Origin: Leptolinea sp. UBA5366
GTDB lineage: Bacteria > Chloroflexota > Anaerolineae > Anaerolineales > Anaerolineaceae
Reading direction: 5' to 3'
Length of the DNA stretch: 26,052 nt
Assembly (NCBI GenBank): GCA_002407845.1
Contig: DHPK01000015.1
Location: 1 to 26,052, forward strand
The notes beneath the pieces are model-generated. The model was given only the letters and a program-made list of their open reading frames with translations, was not told the DNA's origin and did not search any database. Positions within the stretch are counted from its first letter, which is position 1. Each line of letters starts with the position of its first letter. A program made the translations under genes and the position numbers. Shown here in pieces: positions 6,257 through 14,486 of the stretch.

Positions 6257-7276
6257 TTAGAAATCAGAGATCGTCATTGTCTCTGCTGATTCTGACAATT
6301 TTCTTGACTCAGCCGCAAAATGACAAGCAACCTGATGCATCGGTTCTACTTCCTTTAATTCGGGCGACTCCGTCTGACAGATCTCACGCGCCATCCAGCA
6401 GCGTTTCGCAAAGCGGCAGCCCGGCTTCGGATTAATCGGGGAAGGAACATCTCCCTTGAGAATGATCCGTTCTGTCTTCTTATCGACATCGACCTTCGGA
6501 ATTGCAGACAGCAGCGCAATCGTGTAAGGGTGTAAACAATTATTGAAAATCAGATCGGTGTTGGCGATTTCAACGATCTTTCCGAGGTACATGACCGCAA
6601 TTCGGTTAGAAATGTGACGCACGACCGACAGGTCATGGGAGATGAAGAGATAGGTCAGTCCGTATTTCTTCTGCAAATCCATCAGCAGGTTAATAATCTT
6701 CGCCTGAACCGAAACATCCAGCGAGGAAACCGGTTCATCGCAGACGATGAACTTCGGATTCAGCGACAGCGCCCGCGCGATGCCGACAACCTGACGCGTG
6801 CCGCCATCCAGCTCATGCGGATAATAATCCAGCAGTTCACGCGAGATGCCGACCGTATCGCACAGCTCAAGAATTCGTCCATCGATTTCATTCTTAGGAC
6901 AAAGTTTTTGAACTTCATAGGCTTCAGCCAGGATTTTCCGCACTGTTTTGCGCGGATTGAGAGAGGAATAAGGGTCCTGGAAAATGATCTGCATCTTCTT
7001 GAAAAAAGTATTGCTCTTTTCTTTCGACGCGTTGAAAACATGATCTTCTTCCAAATACAAATCCCCGCCAGTGTGCGGCGTCAGGCGCATGATCACATTG
7101 CCGACCGTGCTCTTCCCGCAGCCGGATTCCCCGACCAGCCCCAGTGTCTCGCCTTCAAAAACATTAAAGCTCACCTCATCGACGGCATGGAGCATTCCTT
7201 TACCTGAAATCTTGAAATATTTCACCAGTTTATCAACCCGGATCAGGGGTTGTTTTTCTAGATTTTCAGCGATCAT
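6257..7276 (-). CDS. dppF: Peptide/nickel-type ABC importer ATPase (DppF/OppF type)
   Basis: Second ATPase of the importer, 339 residues. Walker A GESGCGKST is near residues 46-54, the Q-loop is IIFQDPYSSLNPRK, Walker B is FIVCDEPVSSLD, and the switch is LFISHDLSVV. The C-terminal oligopeptide-transporter extension has the Cys pattern KPGCRFAKRC...C...C typical of this subfamily. The signature motif is LDGGTRQ (6791-6811) instead of LSGGQ, an unusual variant. The ATG at 7276 overlaps the stop of the preceding ATPase gene (ATGA) and has GGAGGG at correct spacing; an upstream start at 7300 would lie inside the neighbour and lacks such a site. It is the last gene before the terminator at 6193-6229. 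Confidence 0.9.
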   Translation of the reverse strand: MIAENLEKQPLIRVDKLVKYFKISGKGMLHAVDEVSFNVFEGETLGLVGESGCGKSTVGNVIMRLTPHTGGDLYLEEDHVFNASKEKSNTFFKKMQIIFQDPYSSLNPRKTVRKILAEAYEVQKLCPKNEIDGRILELCDTVGISRELLDYYPHELDGGTRQVVGIARALSLNPKFIVCDEPVSSLDVSVQAKIINLLMDLQKKYGLTYLFISHDLSVVRHISNRIAVMYLGKIVEIANTDLIFNNCLHPYTIALLSAIPKVDVDKKTERIILKGDVPSPINPKPGCRFAKRCWMAREICQTESPELKEVEPMHQVACHFAAESRKLSESAETMTISDF

Positions 7277-8253
7277 AGTCCCTCCGTCTTTTTGAAACAA
7301 GCAACAAAATGGTTTTCTTTAATCCCGACAATCTGCGGAATTTCCATCCGGCAGCGTTCATCAGCCAGCTCACAGCGCGGATGAAAAGCACAGCCTGACG
7401 GCACGTTTGTCGCGCTGGCAATATCGCCCGGAATTGCATGCAGCCGGTCTTTCTTCCCGTCCAGCAGCGGAATTGCGCCGAGCAGACCGTTGGTGTATGG
7501 ATGCGTCGGATCGCCAAAGACAGATCGCACGGAACCATATTCAATGATTCTGCCGCCGTAAATAACCGAGACGCTTTCGCAAAGTTCCGACACGATGCCG
7601 AGGTTATGCGTGATCATCAGCAAAGATGTATCATACTGCGTCTTCAGTTTCTTCATGAGCTCAAGGATCTGAGCCTGAATTGTGACGTCCAGCGCAGTGG
7701 TCGGTTCATCTGCAATCAGCAGCTCAGGATTCAGCGCAATTCCTGCGGCGATCCCAACCCGCTGACGCATCCCGCCCGAAAACTGATTGGGATAATCATG
7801 AATCCGACCGCCGGAAATGCCGACTATTTCAAGCAGCTCTTTAGACATGTTGTCCGCTTCCCGCTTTGACACCTTCTTATGTTTTTGGATCACCATTCGG
7901 ATTTGCTCGCCGACTGTGAAAACTGGATTGAGGGACGTCAGCGGATTCTGGAAAATCATCGAGATTTTGTTGCCGCGAATATCGCGCAGCTGGTTTGAGC
8001 TCATATCGATGATCGAATTTCCGTTATAGATGATTTCTCCCGAAACGATTTTTCCGGCAGGTTTCGGCAACAGGTTCAGAATCGAGAGCGCAGTCGTCGT
8101 TTTTCCGGCGCCAGTCTCGCCGACCAGCCCCATGGATTCACTTTTCTTGATTCGCATCGTCAATCCATTTAATGCATTGCTGATCGCCCGCTCCGTTTTG
8201 TATTGAACGAATAAGTCATTTATTTCTAACAGCGTACCAGTATCTGTGTTCAT
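7273..8253 (-). CDS. dppD: Peptide/nickel-type ABC importer ATPase (DppD/OppD type)
   Basis: First ATPase of the importer, 326 residues. It shows Walker A GETGAGKTT, the Q-loop MIFQNPLTSLNPV, a complete signature FSGGMRQRVGIA, Walker B LLIADEPTTALD, and the switch LMITHNLGIV. The C-terminal extension includes the four-Cys pattern of OppD/DppD proteins (SGCAFHPRC...C...C), which in homologues can hold a 4Fe-4S cluster. It pairs with the DppF-type ATPase, whose start codon overlaps its stop. Start: ATG at 8253 with GGGGGAGAG upstream, 13 bases after the permease gene. Confidence 0.92.
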   Translation of the reverse strand: MNTDTGTLLEINDLFVQYKTERAISNALNGLTMRIKKSESMGLVGETGAGKTTTALSILNLLPKPAGKIVSGEIIYNGNSIIDMSSNQLRDIRGNKISMIFQNPLTSLNPVFTVGEQIRMVIQKHKKVSKREADNMSKELLEIVGISGGRIHDYPNQFSGGMRQRVGIAAGIALNPELLIADEPTTALDVTIQAQILELMKKLKTQYDTSLLMITHNLGIVSELCESVSVIYGGRIIEYGSVRSVFGDPTHPYTNGLLGAIPLLDGKKDRLHAIPGDIASATNVPSGCAFHPRCELADERCRMEIPQIVGIKENHFVACFKKTEGL

Positions 8254-8266
8254 GCTCTCTCCCCCT

Positions 8267-9118
8267 TTAAATTCTTTTCGGATCTAACACATCTCTGAGT
8301 CCATCCCCGAGGAAGTTGAAAGCGAGCACTGTGATCATCAATGCGATGCCGGGAGCGAAGACCATCCATGGGTGGGTAATCAAATAGTTTCTGCCATCCG
8401 CGATCATGTTGCCCCATGATGGGATCGGGGGTTGAACGCCGAGGCTAAGAAAACTCAGAGAAGCTTCTGTCAGGATCGTCCAGCCGAACTGCTGGCTGAT
8501 CAGAATGATCAACTGGGTTGTCACATTCGGAAATATCTGGGAGAACATGATATGCCATTTGGAAGCGCCTAACGCCTGGGATGCTTTCACGAACTCGACA
8601 TTCCGCACCACCATCACATTATTGCGCGTCAGCTTGCAATATTGCACCCAGCTTGTGATCACAAGCACGATGATCAAATTGAAAATATTCGGGCCAAGAA
8701 TCGCCATCACAGCAATTGCCAGCACAAGATTGGGGATTGCCATCATGATTTCGCAGAACCGCATGATCAGGATGTCAACGATGCCACCAAAATAGCCTGA
8801 AATCGCGCCCAGGATCGTCCCGATCAGTGCAGAAAGCGAGACAACCGAAGCCGCAATGAACAGTGAATATCTTGATCCCAGCAGCAATCTGGAAAAAATA
8901 TCGCGCCCCAGATCATCTGTGCCAAAAATATGTCCATTCAACCCGCGTGCGAAATATTCGGGCGGAAGCAGCCGCTCCCGCAATGAGTTCGTGATCGGGT
9001 TATATTTGACAATAACTGGAGAGAAGAGCGACAGCAAAATTATGATCAGGGCTGTAACGGCGCCAACCATAAAGAACTTACTCCGAAGCATTCTTGAAAA
9101 AACAATCTTTTTATCCAT
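8267..9118 (-). CDS. dppC: Peptide-type ABC importer permease (DppC/OppC type)
   Basis: An integral membrane permease of 283 residues with an N-terminal anchor helix (about 16-36), the OppC-type periplasmic segment ending in FGTDDLGRDIFSRLLLGSRYSL, and five further hydrophobic segments. The EAA loop, EFVKASQALGASKWHIMFSQIFPN, contacts the ATPases. The protein ends FNFLGDGLRDVLDPKRI, the classic C-terminus of this family. It lies 12 bases after the DppB-type gene and 13 before the DppD-type ATPase. Start: ATG with GGGGAG upstream. Confidence 0.93.
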   Translation of the reverse strand: MDKKIVFSRMLRSKFFMVGAVTALIIILLSLFSPVIVKYNPITNSLRERLLPPEYFARGLNGHIFGTDDLGRDIFSRLLLGSRYSLFIAASVVSLSALIGTILGAISGYFGGIVDILIMRFCEIMMAIPNLVLAIAVMAILGPNIFNLIIVLVITSWVQYCKLTRNNVMVVRNVEFVKASQALGASKWHIMFSQIFPNVTTQLIILISQQFGWTILTEASLSFLSLGVQPPIPSWGNMIADGRNYLITHPWMVFAPGIALMITVLAFNFLGDGLRDVLDPKRI

Positions 9119-9130
9119 AAGTTCTCCCCA

Positions 9131-10060
9131 TTATTGAAGCGTGATTCTCGGGTCGATAAACGAGTTCAAGATATCAACCAGCATGTTGACAATGGCGAAC
9201 AGCGCAGCGGACACCAGCAGACACGACTGAACCAACGGATAGTCACGGGTGCCGACCGCTTGAAAAATGAGCTGTCCAAACCCCGGCCAAGCGAAAATTG
9301 TCTCAACGACGACCGCGCCAGCCAGATAAGTGCCGATCTGCATGCCGACGATTGTGACAATCGGGATAAGCGCGTTTTTGAAGGCGTACTTGGTGTAAAC
9401 CATAAACTTGCTGATCCCCTTGGCATAAGTGGCTGTGATGTAGTCCTCTTTCAGCACGTCAATCATGCCCGAACGTCCCATGCGAGTGACCTGTGCGGCA
9501 ACCGGATATCCGAGCGTAATTGCAGGCAGGACATAATGTTTCGCCGTCCCATACCCCATCGATGGAAAGAGATTGAGCTTGACCGAGAAGATATAGATCA
9601 CCAGAATCCCCATCCAAACCGTCGACATCGATTGTCCCAGCAGTGCAAACATGGTGGCGAGAAAATCGACCAGCGTTCCTTGGCGTGATCCAGCGATAAT
9701 TCCGAGCGGAATACTGATGATTAAGCAAACGACCATCGTCACGATCGTCAGTTTAAAAGTGGCTGGCAGACGCTGGAAAATCAGGTCTCGGACTGGAATT
9801 TTGTAGATAATTGAAGTCCCTAAATCTCCTTTGAGCACACCGCTGATATATTTCCAGTACTGTACATAAAGGGGTTGATCCAGACCGAGTTTAACTTCCA
9901 TCGCCTTGATCGCTTCCTCTGGTGCTCCATCAGGAAGGATCAGCATCGCCGGATTTCCTGGTGCAATTCGAATTAATGCAAAGGCAATAATCGAAACAAA
10001 TATCAGGATAATAAATGTCATCCCCAATCGTTTTAAGACAAACCTTAATAAATTTGACAT
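9131..10060 (-). CDS. dppB: Peptide-type ABC importer permease (DppB/OppB type)
   Basis: A 309-residue permease with six hydrophobic segments. The N-terminal LKRLGMTFIILIFVSIIAFALIRIAPGNPA and the later LGLDQPLYVQYWKYI are hallmarks of OppB/DppB. The EAA loop is EDYITATYAKGISKFMVYTKYAFKNALIP, and the C-terminus carries FAWPGFGQL and DYPLVQ, both highly conserved. It forms the translocation pore with the DppC-type subunit. Start: ATG with CAGGGG 8 bases upstream, preceded by a strong hairpin (10079-10111) that separates it from the binding-protein gene. Confidence 0.93.
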   Translation of the reverse strand: MSNLLRFVLKRLGMTFIILIFVSIIAFALIRIAPGNPAMLILPDGAPEEAIKAMEVKLGLDQPLYVQYWKYISGVLKGDLGTSIIYKIPVRDLIFQRLPATFKLTIVTMVVCLIISIPLGIIAGSRQGTLVDFLATMFALLGQSMSTVWMGILVIYIFSVKLNLFPSMGYGTAKHYVLPAITLGYPVAAQVTRMGRSGMIDVLKEDYITATYAKGISKFMVYTKYAFKNALIPIVTIVGMQIGTYLAGAVVVETIFAWPGFGQLIFQAVGTRDYPLVQSCLLVSAALFAIVNMLVDILNSFIDPRITLQ

Positions 10061-10078
10061 GGCCGCCCCTGGATAATT

Positions 10079-10111
10079 GAAGCTGGCTGGAAAGTATTTC
10101 CAGCCAGCTTC
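10079..10111 (-). promoter_or_regulatory. Perfect 15-bp intercistronic hairpin after the binding-protein gene
   Basis: GAAGCTGGCTGGAAA (10079-10093) pairs perfectly with its complement (10097-10111) around a 3-base loop. No T-tract follows on the minus strand, so it is unlikely to be a normal terminator. Stable hairpins just after binding-protein genes protect the upstream mRNA from 3' decay and limit downstream expression in other importers (malE-malF is the classic case). Confidence 0.7.
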
Positions 10112-10127
10112 CTATAGATTTTGTACT

Positions 10128-11801
10128 CTACTTGACTAATGTCGGATCCCAGTTTACATATCTTGAATTAATGAAGCCATCCTTGTATAACTGCAGCCCG
10201 GTCACACCAAAGTTGATTGGATACAGCGCCTGCATCTGATCGGTTGCGATCTGCGGAGCAAATGTCTCCCGCATGCGGGCATTGACCTGCTTCAGGAATT
10301 CTTCGCGGTCAGCTGATTCAATCGCCTTATTGGATTTCTCGATCAGATCCATCATCACGTCATCTTTGTAGTTGGAATGATGGTTGTCGCTCAAAATCCG
10401 CTGGTTGACGTGGGCATATGGATCGCCGCTGACATAGTTGTTTGAGGCAAGGAACGCGTCATAGGTTCCTTCCTTGCGGATGTTATTCAGCGCTGAAACT
10501 TCAACTGGTTCGATCTTTGCATTGAAGCCAGCCTGAGCCAACATGTCCTGAATCGCTGTCAGCAGCTGTTTCCCCATCGGAATACCGGTGTGGGTATAGA
10601 TTGTGAATGCCTTGCCGTCGTATCCAGCTTCAGCTAACAGGGTTTTCGCTTTTTCAACATCAAATTCATACGGCGGAATGTCAGGATTGAAACCGAGTGA
10701 CCCTTCCGGGAAAATGCCGGTCGGCACGGAGCCGGCACCGAGGACGTAATCCACCAGCGCCTGGCGATCGATTGCCAATGAGAATGCTTCTCTGACTCTC
10801 TCATCTTCGAAAATTGAACCTTCGCGGCACTGGAACTGGATGTAGTGGAAAATTCCGATGTCTACCGGAACCATCTCGGTCACATTTTCGGTGCCTTTGT
10901 ACATGGAAAGCATATCGCGCGCGACGCCGCCAGTTGAGAGGTAAGCGTCAATGTCGCCGGAGAGCTGGCCGTTGATCGCGGTTGAGGGCTCCAGAATGTG
11001 GCGCAGATACAAATCTTCCAGATCTGTCTCATATGTATCCCATGAATCCGTGAATTTCTGGAAATGAGTGTACTGTCCATCAACCCATTCAACCAACATC
11101 CAGGGACCGGTTCCGACTGCTTTTTGTTCAGTCCAGAGTTTTTCGCCTTCGGCTGCCCATGCTTCGTCCGGAATGATCCAGGTGTTGGAGAAAGCGTATT
11201 CTGCCGGGCCAAAAGGTTCGGTGAGAACGACTTCAGCTGTGTATTTGTCGATTGCCTTGACGGATGCAAGGAACGGCCAATAGGTCAGCGAGCAGGTGAG
11301 TTCCGGATGATCGATCAAGCGCTGGAAAGTTGCAACAACGTCAGCAGAATCGAATTCTTCGCCGTTCTGGAATTTGACGCCTTCGCGCAGTTTGAACGTC
11401 CAGGTCAAACCATCTTCTGATTTATCCCACTCCAATGCCAGTCCAGGGAAATAATTTCCCTCATGGTCTGTTGCAATAAGGGTGTCATACATCATCCAGC
11501 AGGCAGTGAAGACCGGGAAGTTGAAAATGTCATGCGGGTCCAGTTTGGTGATGTTTTCGGAAAGCGCAAGATTGATCACAGTTTTCTTCGGACCAGCTGC
11601 TGCAGCGGGTGCGGCCTCTTCGGCGGGTGCGGCTTCTTCAGCTGCAGGAGCGGCTTCCTCTGCCGCTGGCGCTGCTTCTTCAACCGCTTCTGCCGGTGCT
11701 TCGGTCGGAGGCACAGGTGTGCTGGTCGGTTTTGCAGTGCAGGCAATAAACAACATGGAAATTACAAGAACGAGAACGATAAATTTCAAAGTTTTTTTCA
11801 T
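10128..11801 (-). CDS. dppA: Peptide-type ABC importer substrate-binding lipoprotein (family 5)
   Basis: A 557-residue family-5 extracellular solute-binding protein. The lipoprotein signal ends in LFIAC with the lipid-modified Cys at position 21. A Thr/Pro stretch (STPVPPTEAP) and a repetitive Ala/Glu/Pro linker (residues about 37-70, built of APAAEEA units) hold the domain off the membrane, a style common in Chloroflexota. The body contains the family signatures LDPHDIFNFPV, FPGLALEWDKSEDGLTWTFKLREGVKFQNG and FDSADVVATFQR, then EDERVREAFSLAIDRQALV. The ligand could be a peptide, nickel complex or glycoside-derived oligomer; it cannot be read from sequence. First gene of the operon; ATG with AGAGGG upstream. 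Confidence 0.92.
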   Translation of the reverse strand: MKKTLKFIVLVLVISMLFIACTAKPTSTPVPPTEAPAEAVEEAAPAAEEAAPAAEEAAPAEEAAPAAAAGPKKTVINLALSENITKLDPHDIFNFPVFTACWMMYDTLIATDHEGNYFPGLALEWDKSEDGLTWTFKLREGVKFQNGEEFDSADVVATFQRLIDHPELTCSLTYWPFLASVKAIDKYTAEVVLTEPFGPAEYAFSNTWIIPDEAWAAEGEKLWTEQKAVGTGPWMLVEWVDGQYTHFQKFTDSWDTYETDLEDLYLRHILEPSTAINGQLSGDIDAYLSTGGVARDMLSMYKGTENVTEMVPVDIGIFHYIQFQCREGSIFEDERVREAFSLAIDRQALVDYVLGAGSVPTGIFPEGSLGFNPDIPPYEFDVEKAKTLLAEAGYDGKAFTIYTHTGIPMGKQLLTAIQDMLAQAGFNAKIEPVEVSALNNIRKEGTYDAFLASNNYVSGDPYAHVNQRILSDNHHSNYKDDVMMDLIEKSNKAIESADREEFLKQVNARMRETFAPQIATDQMQALYPINFGVTGLQLYKDGFINSRYVNWDPTLVK

Positions 11802-12160
11802 CTTACCCTCTTAATTTTTGATTGAAAATTTCTATACGAATTAGCACTTAATTGTCATAAATAAGAATTCAGCGAAATTTCCTCCTTGTTTTTCTGAATG
11901 TGTCTCTCACCAGTGCAGCTTTCCTGATCAGCAAGAGTAATTATTGACGATGACAAATTGTTCTGCCGAACCATAAGTTTAATGAAAAACAATATTGTTC
12001 TGACAAAGAAAACGAAAGTTTTTCAGATCTAAGGATTTTTCGAACAATAGATCTGGTCCCTAATTCCTACGCTCATGAAGCCTATAGCAATGCTTTATTA
12101 TCGATTGTTTCAGTTAAATAAAATTGTTCTTCTTTAATCGCAAAATAATTGTTTTACATT
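11802..12160 (-). promoter_or_regulatory. Long 5' leader of the importer operon with repeated ATTGTTC boxes
   Basis: About 360 bases lie between the predicted transcription start and the lipoprotein start. The box ATTGTTC/T occurs at 11957-11963, 11994-12000, 12042-12048 (reversed), 12104-12110, 12123-12129 and 12148-12154; around 11988-11999 it forms a perfect palindrome AACAATATTGTT. An inverted repeat CAGATCT/AGATCTG (12024-12030, 12049-12055) and an AAGGAGG (11881-11887) without a well-placed start are also present. No open frame above about 15 codons was seen. Roadblock-type repression or RNA-level control are both possible. Confidence 0.5.
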
Positions 12161-12167
12161 GGCGTCT

Positions 12168-12196
12168 ATTATAAAATCTGGCAGCCAATCTGTCAA
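12168..12196 (-). promoter_or_regulatory. Perfect consensus sigma-70 promoter of the importer operon
   Basis: On the minus strand TTGACA (12191-12196) and TATAAT (12168-12173) are separated by exactly 17 bases. It lies just downstream of the fumarylacetoacetase-fold gene and drives the five-gene importer operon. So strong a core promoter implies that control is by repression or in the long leader. Confidence 0.8.
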
Positions 12197-12259
12197 CAAA
12201 TTTGAAAGAAATGGTTCGAAATCGAGAGGTTGTCCAGTCAACTCATGCAATAATTTTAC

Positions 12260-13120
12260 CTAAATAAAGTGATTGGTCAATGTTCCTAGCTTCTCAATTG
12301 TCACTGAAACCGAGTCCCCCGCTTTCAGCCAATTTCTCTCCCCTTCAGGATATCCCATCACCACCCCCTCAGGCGTCCCGCTGAAAATCAGATCCCCCGG
12401 TTTGAGCGTCATGAATTGGGAAGCATAGCTGATGATCTCCGCGCAGTTGAACATCATCTTACTGGTATTGGAATGCTGTTTAATCTCGTCATTCACCCGG
12501 CATTCGATTTCCAATGCATCCGAATTGATCGACTCTCCGACCGTGATACAAGGTCCGACCGGTGCAAAACCGTCACAGGTTTTTCCCAGCAGCCATTGCC
12601 CGGTACGCAGCTGCAAGTCACGCGCACTGACGTCATTACCGAGTGTATAGCCAAACACATAGTCGAGAGCTTCTTCTGGAAAAATATTTTTTCCAGTTTT
12701 CCCGATCACAATCACCAGCTCCGCCTCATAATCGAACATATATGCGGACGCCGGCAGGTTGATCGGATGATTGTGCCCGGTCAGCGCATTATTAAATTTA
12801 CTGAACAGAACCGGATAATCCGGAATTTTCATTTCCACTTCTTTGCTGTGGCTGATGTAATTCAATCCGACACACAAAATTTTTTCCGGATTGGCAACGC
12901 AGGGCGCATATTGGATTTCAGCTTCCGGTAGAAACCGGTCAGCTTTCTTGCTCAACTCCGCCAGCTTTTCCAATCCCGCTGCTCCGCTGCTAAAAAGCGC
13001 GTCCATCGATGCAGGCAGACCTTCGACGGTTTGGGCTGCAGCTGTGACGTCAATAATTCCCTCATCGGTGTAAATTCCCAAATGCCGATCTGATCCGACC
13101 ATAAAGTTTAATACTTTCAT
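12260..13120 (-). CDS. Fumarylacetoacetate hydrolase family protein
   Basis: A 286-residue FAH-fold enzyme. After an N-terminal domain (1-75) the catalytic domain begins ILCVGLNYISHSKE (His 91). Metal ligands are visible as DYEAELVIVIG (Glu 132, Glu 134) and GNDVSARD (Asp 163); Lys 179 lies in QWLLGKTCDGFAPVGP. The end has the conserved LKPGDLIFSGTPEGVV. Members hydrolyse or decarboxylate C-C bonds in acylpyruvates and 2-keto acids from aromatic or sugar degradation; the substrate here is not evident. The ATG at 13120 with AAGGAGCC upstream is preferred over a TTG at 13141. No terminator separates it from the importer promoter, so some read-through is likely. Confidence 0.88.
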   Translation of the reverse strand: MKVLNFMVGSDRHLGIYTDEGIIDVTAAAQTVEGLPASMDALFSSGAAGLEKLAELSKKADRFLPEAEIQYAPCVANPEKILCVGLNYISHSKEVEMKIPDYPVLFSKFNNALTGHNHPINLPASAYMFDYEAELVIVIGKTGKNIFPEEALDYVFGYTLGNDVSARDLQLRTGQWLLGKTCDGFAPVGPCITVGESINSDALEIECRVNDEIKQHSNTSKMMFNCAEIISYASQFMTLKPGDLIFSGTPEGVVMGYPEGERNWLKAGDSVSVTIEKLGTLTNHFI

Positions 13121-13315
13121 TTTTATCGGGCTCCTTGTCAAATGTTGTTAGAATTATTTTGGACAATTTTCAATTAATTCTATCCCAGCAGCGCCGGGCG
13201 TCAATCGCTCGTTAAAAATTTGTTAATAAATCATGCTGCCGCAGAGGCGCGGTTTATACTACTCAAAAGAAATTATACGAACTGCAGAAAACGCAGTTTT
13301 TAATCAGGAGAGACT

Positions 13316-13861
13316 ATGGCAAAACACATTGGAATCATCATCGGCAGTCTGCGAAAAGACTCATTCAATCGAAAACTTGCGCAAAATATTCAAAAACTGA
13401 TCACTGGAGATGCAGAGGCATCGATCATCGAGATCGGCGGTCTGGAACTCTATAATCAGGATTACGATGATTTTGATCAGGCGCCCCAATCTTACAAAGC
13501 GTTCCGGAAAACCATGCAGTCAGTTGATGCGGTTATTTTCATCACACCGGAATACAACCGCTCAATCCCGGCAGTGATCAAAAATGCGCTGGATGTCGGG
13601 TCGCGACCCTATGGAAAGAGCGTTTGGGATGGTAAACCTGCTCTGGTGATTAGCTCTTCACCGGGAGCATTCGGCGGATTCGGCGCGAATCATCAGCTGC
13701 GCCAAAGTCTGGTTTTCCTCAACATGCCGACTGTCCAGCAGCCTGAAATGTATCTGCACCACGTCAATGAGTGTTTTGACGCCGAAGGAAATATCGTCAA
13801 TCAAGATATCTTGAAAATGTTGAAAACTGCAGCCGACGCCCTGCAAAAGATGCTCGGCTGA
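13316..13861 (+). CDS. NADPH-dependent FMN reductase family protein
   Basis: A 181-residue flavodoxin-fold reductase. The phosphate-binding loop is GSLRKDSFNRKLA (residues 11-23); the FMN-contact motif ITPEYNRSIPAVIKNALD is at about 76-93, followed by KPALVISSSPGAFGG. This is the SsuE/ChrR/ArsH-like group, which reduces FMN, quinones or chromate with NAD(P)H. It is divergent from the FAH-family gene and 64 bases ahead of the peroxiredoxin gene, so the pair probably forms a redox-defence operon. Start: ATG with AGGAGAG upstream. Confidence 0.9.
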   Translation: MAKHIGIIIGSLRKDSFNRKLAQNIQKLITGDAEASIIEIGGLELYNQDYDDFDQAPQSYKAFRKTMQSVDAVIFITPEYNRSIPAVIKNALDVGSRPYGKSVWDGKPALVISSSPGAFGGFGANHQLRQSLVFLNMPTVQQPEMYLHHVNECFDAEGNIVNQDILKMLKTAADALQKMLG

Positions 13862-13925
13862 TCTGGTATACTGAAATCAAACGTCTGGACAAGTCCTGAC
13901 GAATAATAAAACACTGGAGGTCATC

Positions 13926-14387
13926 ATGACAGACTTCATAAAAGCAGGAGATACAGCGCCTGAATTTACGCTGAAAGATCAAAATGGCGAACAGGTCTCT
14001 TTGAGCAGTTTCAAAGGGAAGAAAGTGCTGCTTTCTTGGCACCCGCTGGCTTGGACATCGGTCTGCACCGATCAGATGCGGGCACTGGAACGCGAATATG
14101 ACAAGTTCGAAAAGGCTAACACAGTCGTCCTGGGCATCAGCGTTGACCCTGAGCCATCCAAAAGCGCTTGGGCAAAATTCCTCTGCCTGAAAAAGCTCCG
14201 AATATTATCTGACTTTTCACCGCTTGGGAAAATGTCAGCCGCCTACGGCAATTTTATTGACAAGCTCGGTTTTTCCGGCCGTGCAAATGTTCTGATCGAT
14301 GAAAACGGAAAAGTGATTTGGGCAAAAGTTTACGATATTCCGCAATTGCCCGACATCGAAGAAGTCCTGAAACAAGTAAACGCCTGA
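13926..14387 (+). CDS. Peroxiredoxin (AhpC/TSA family)
   Basis: A 153-residue thioredoxin-fold peroxidase. The active site PLAWTSVC matches PxxxTxxC, with the peroxidatic Cys at 47. A second Cys at 87 (WAKFLCLKK) could be a resolving residue, but its place is unusual, so a 1-Cys mechanism using an external thiol is equally possible. The helix CTDQMRALEREYDKF and the strand VVLGISVDP are typical. It follows the FMN reductase gene with its own Shine-Dalgarno GGAGGT and ends at a strong terminator. Likely role: peroxide removal in an anaerobe. Confidence 0.9.
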   Translation: MTDFIKAGDTAPEFTLKDQNGEQVSLSSFKGKKVLLSWHPLAWTSVCTDQMRALEREYDKFEKANTVVLGISVDPEPSKSAWAKFLCLKKLRILSDFSPLGKMSAAYGNFIDKLGFSGRANVLIDENGKVIWAKVYDIPQLPDIEEVLKQVNA

Positions 14388-14408
14388 TTTTTACTTCCCA
14401 TTAAACCA

Positions 14409-14443
14409 GAGTGCCGGCAGTTTTAGCCGGCACTCCTCTTTTT
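14409..14443 (+). terminator. Rho-independent terminator after peroxiredoxin
   Basis: A perfect 10-bp GC-rich stem GAGTGCCGGC / GCCGGCACTC with a 7-base loop is followed by CTCTTTTT. It lies 22 bases after the peroxiredoxin stop and closes the two-gene unit. Confidence 0.9.
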
Positions 14444-14486
14444 AAGAGTTTTATTCAAAGACGTTTCCTGGTATTAGAATTCAACT

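Noticed and set aside
11590..11700. Tandem repeats in DNA as a mobile or CRISPR-like repeat
   Set aside because: They encode the Ala/Glu-rich linker of the lipoprotein, and the units are degenerate codon-level repeats in frame.
11864..11887. AAGGAGG on the minus strand as the start signal of a leader peptide
   Set aside because: The only ATG downstream lies about 20 bases away and opens five codons; a CTG or ATT at better spacing also opens only a handful of codons.
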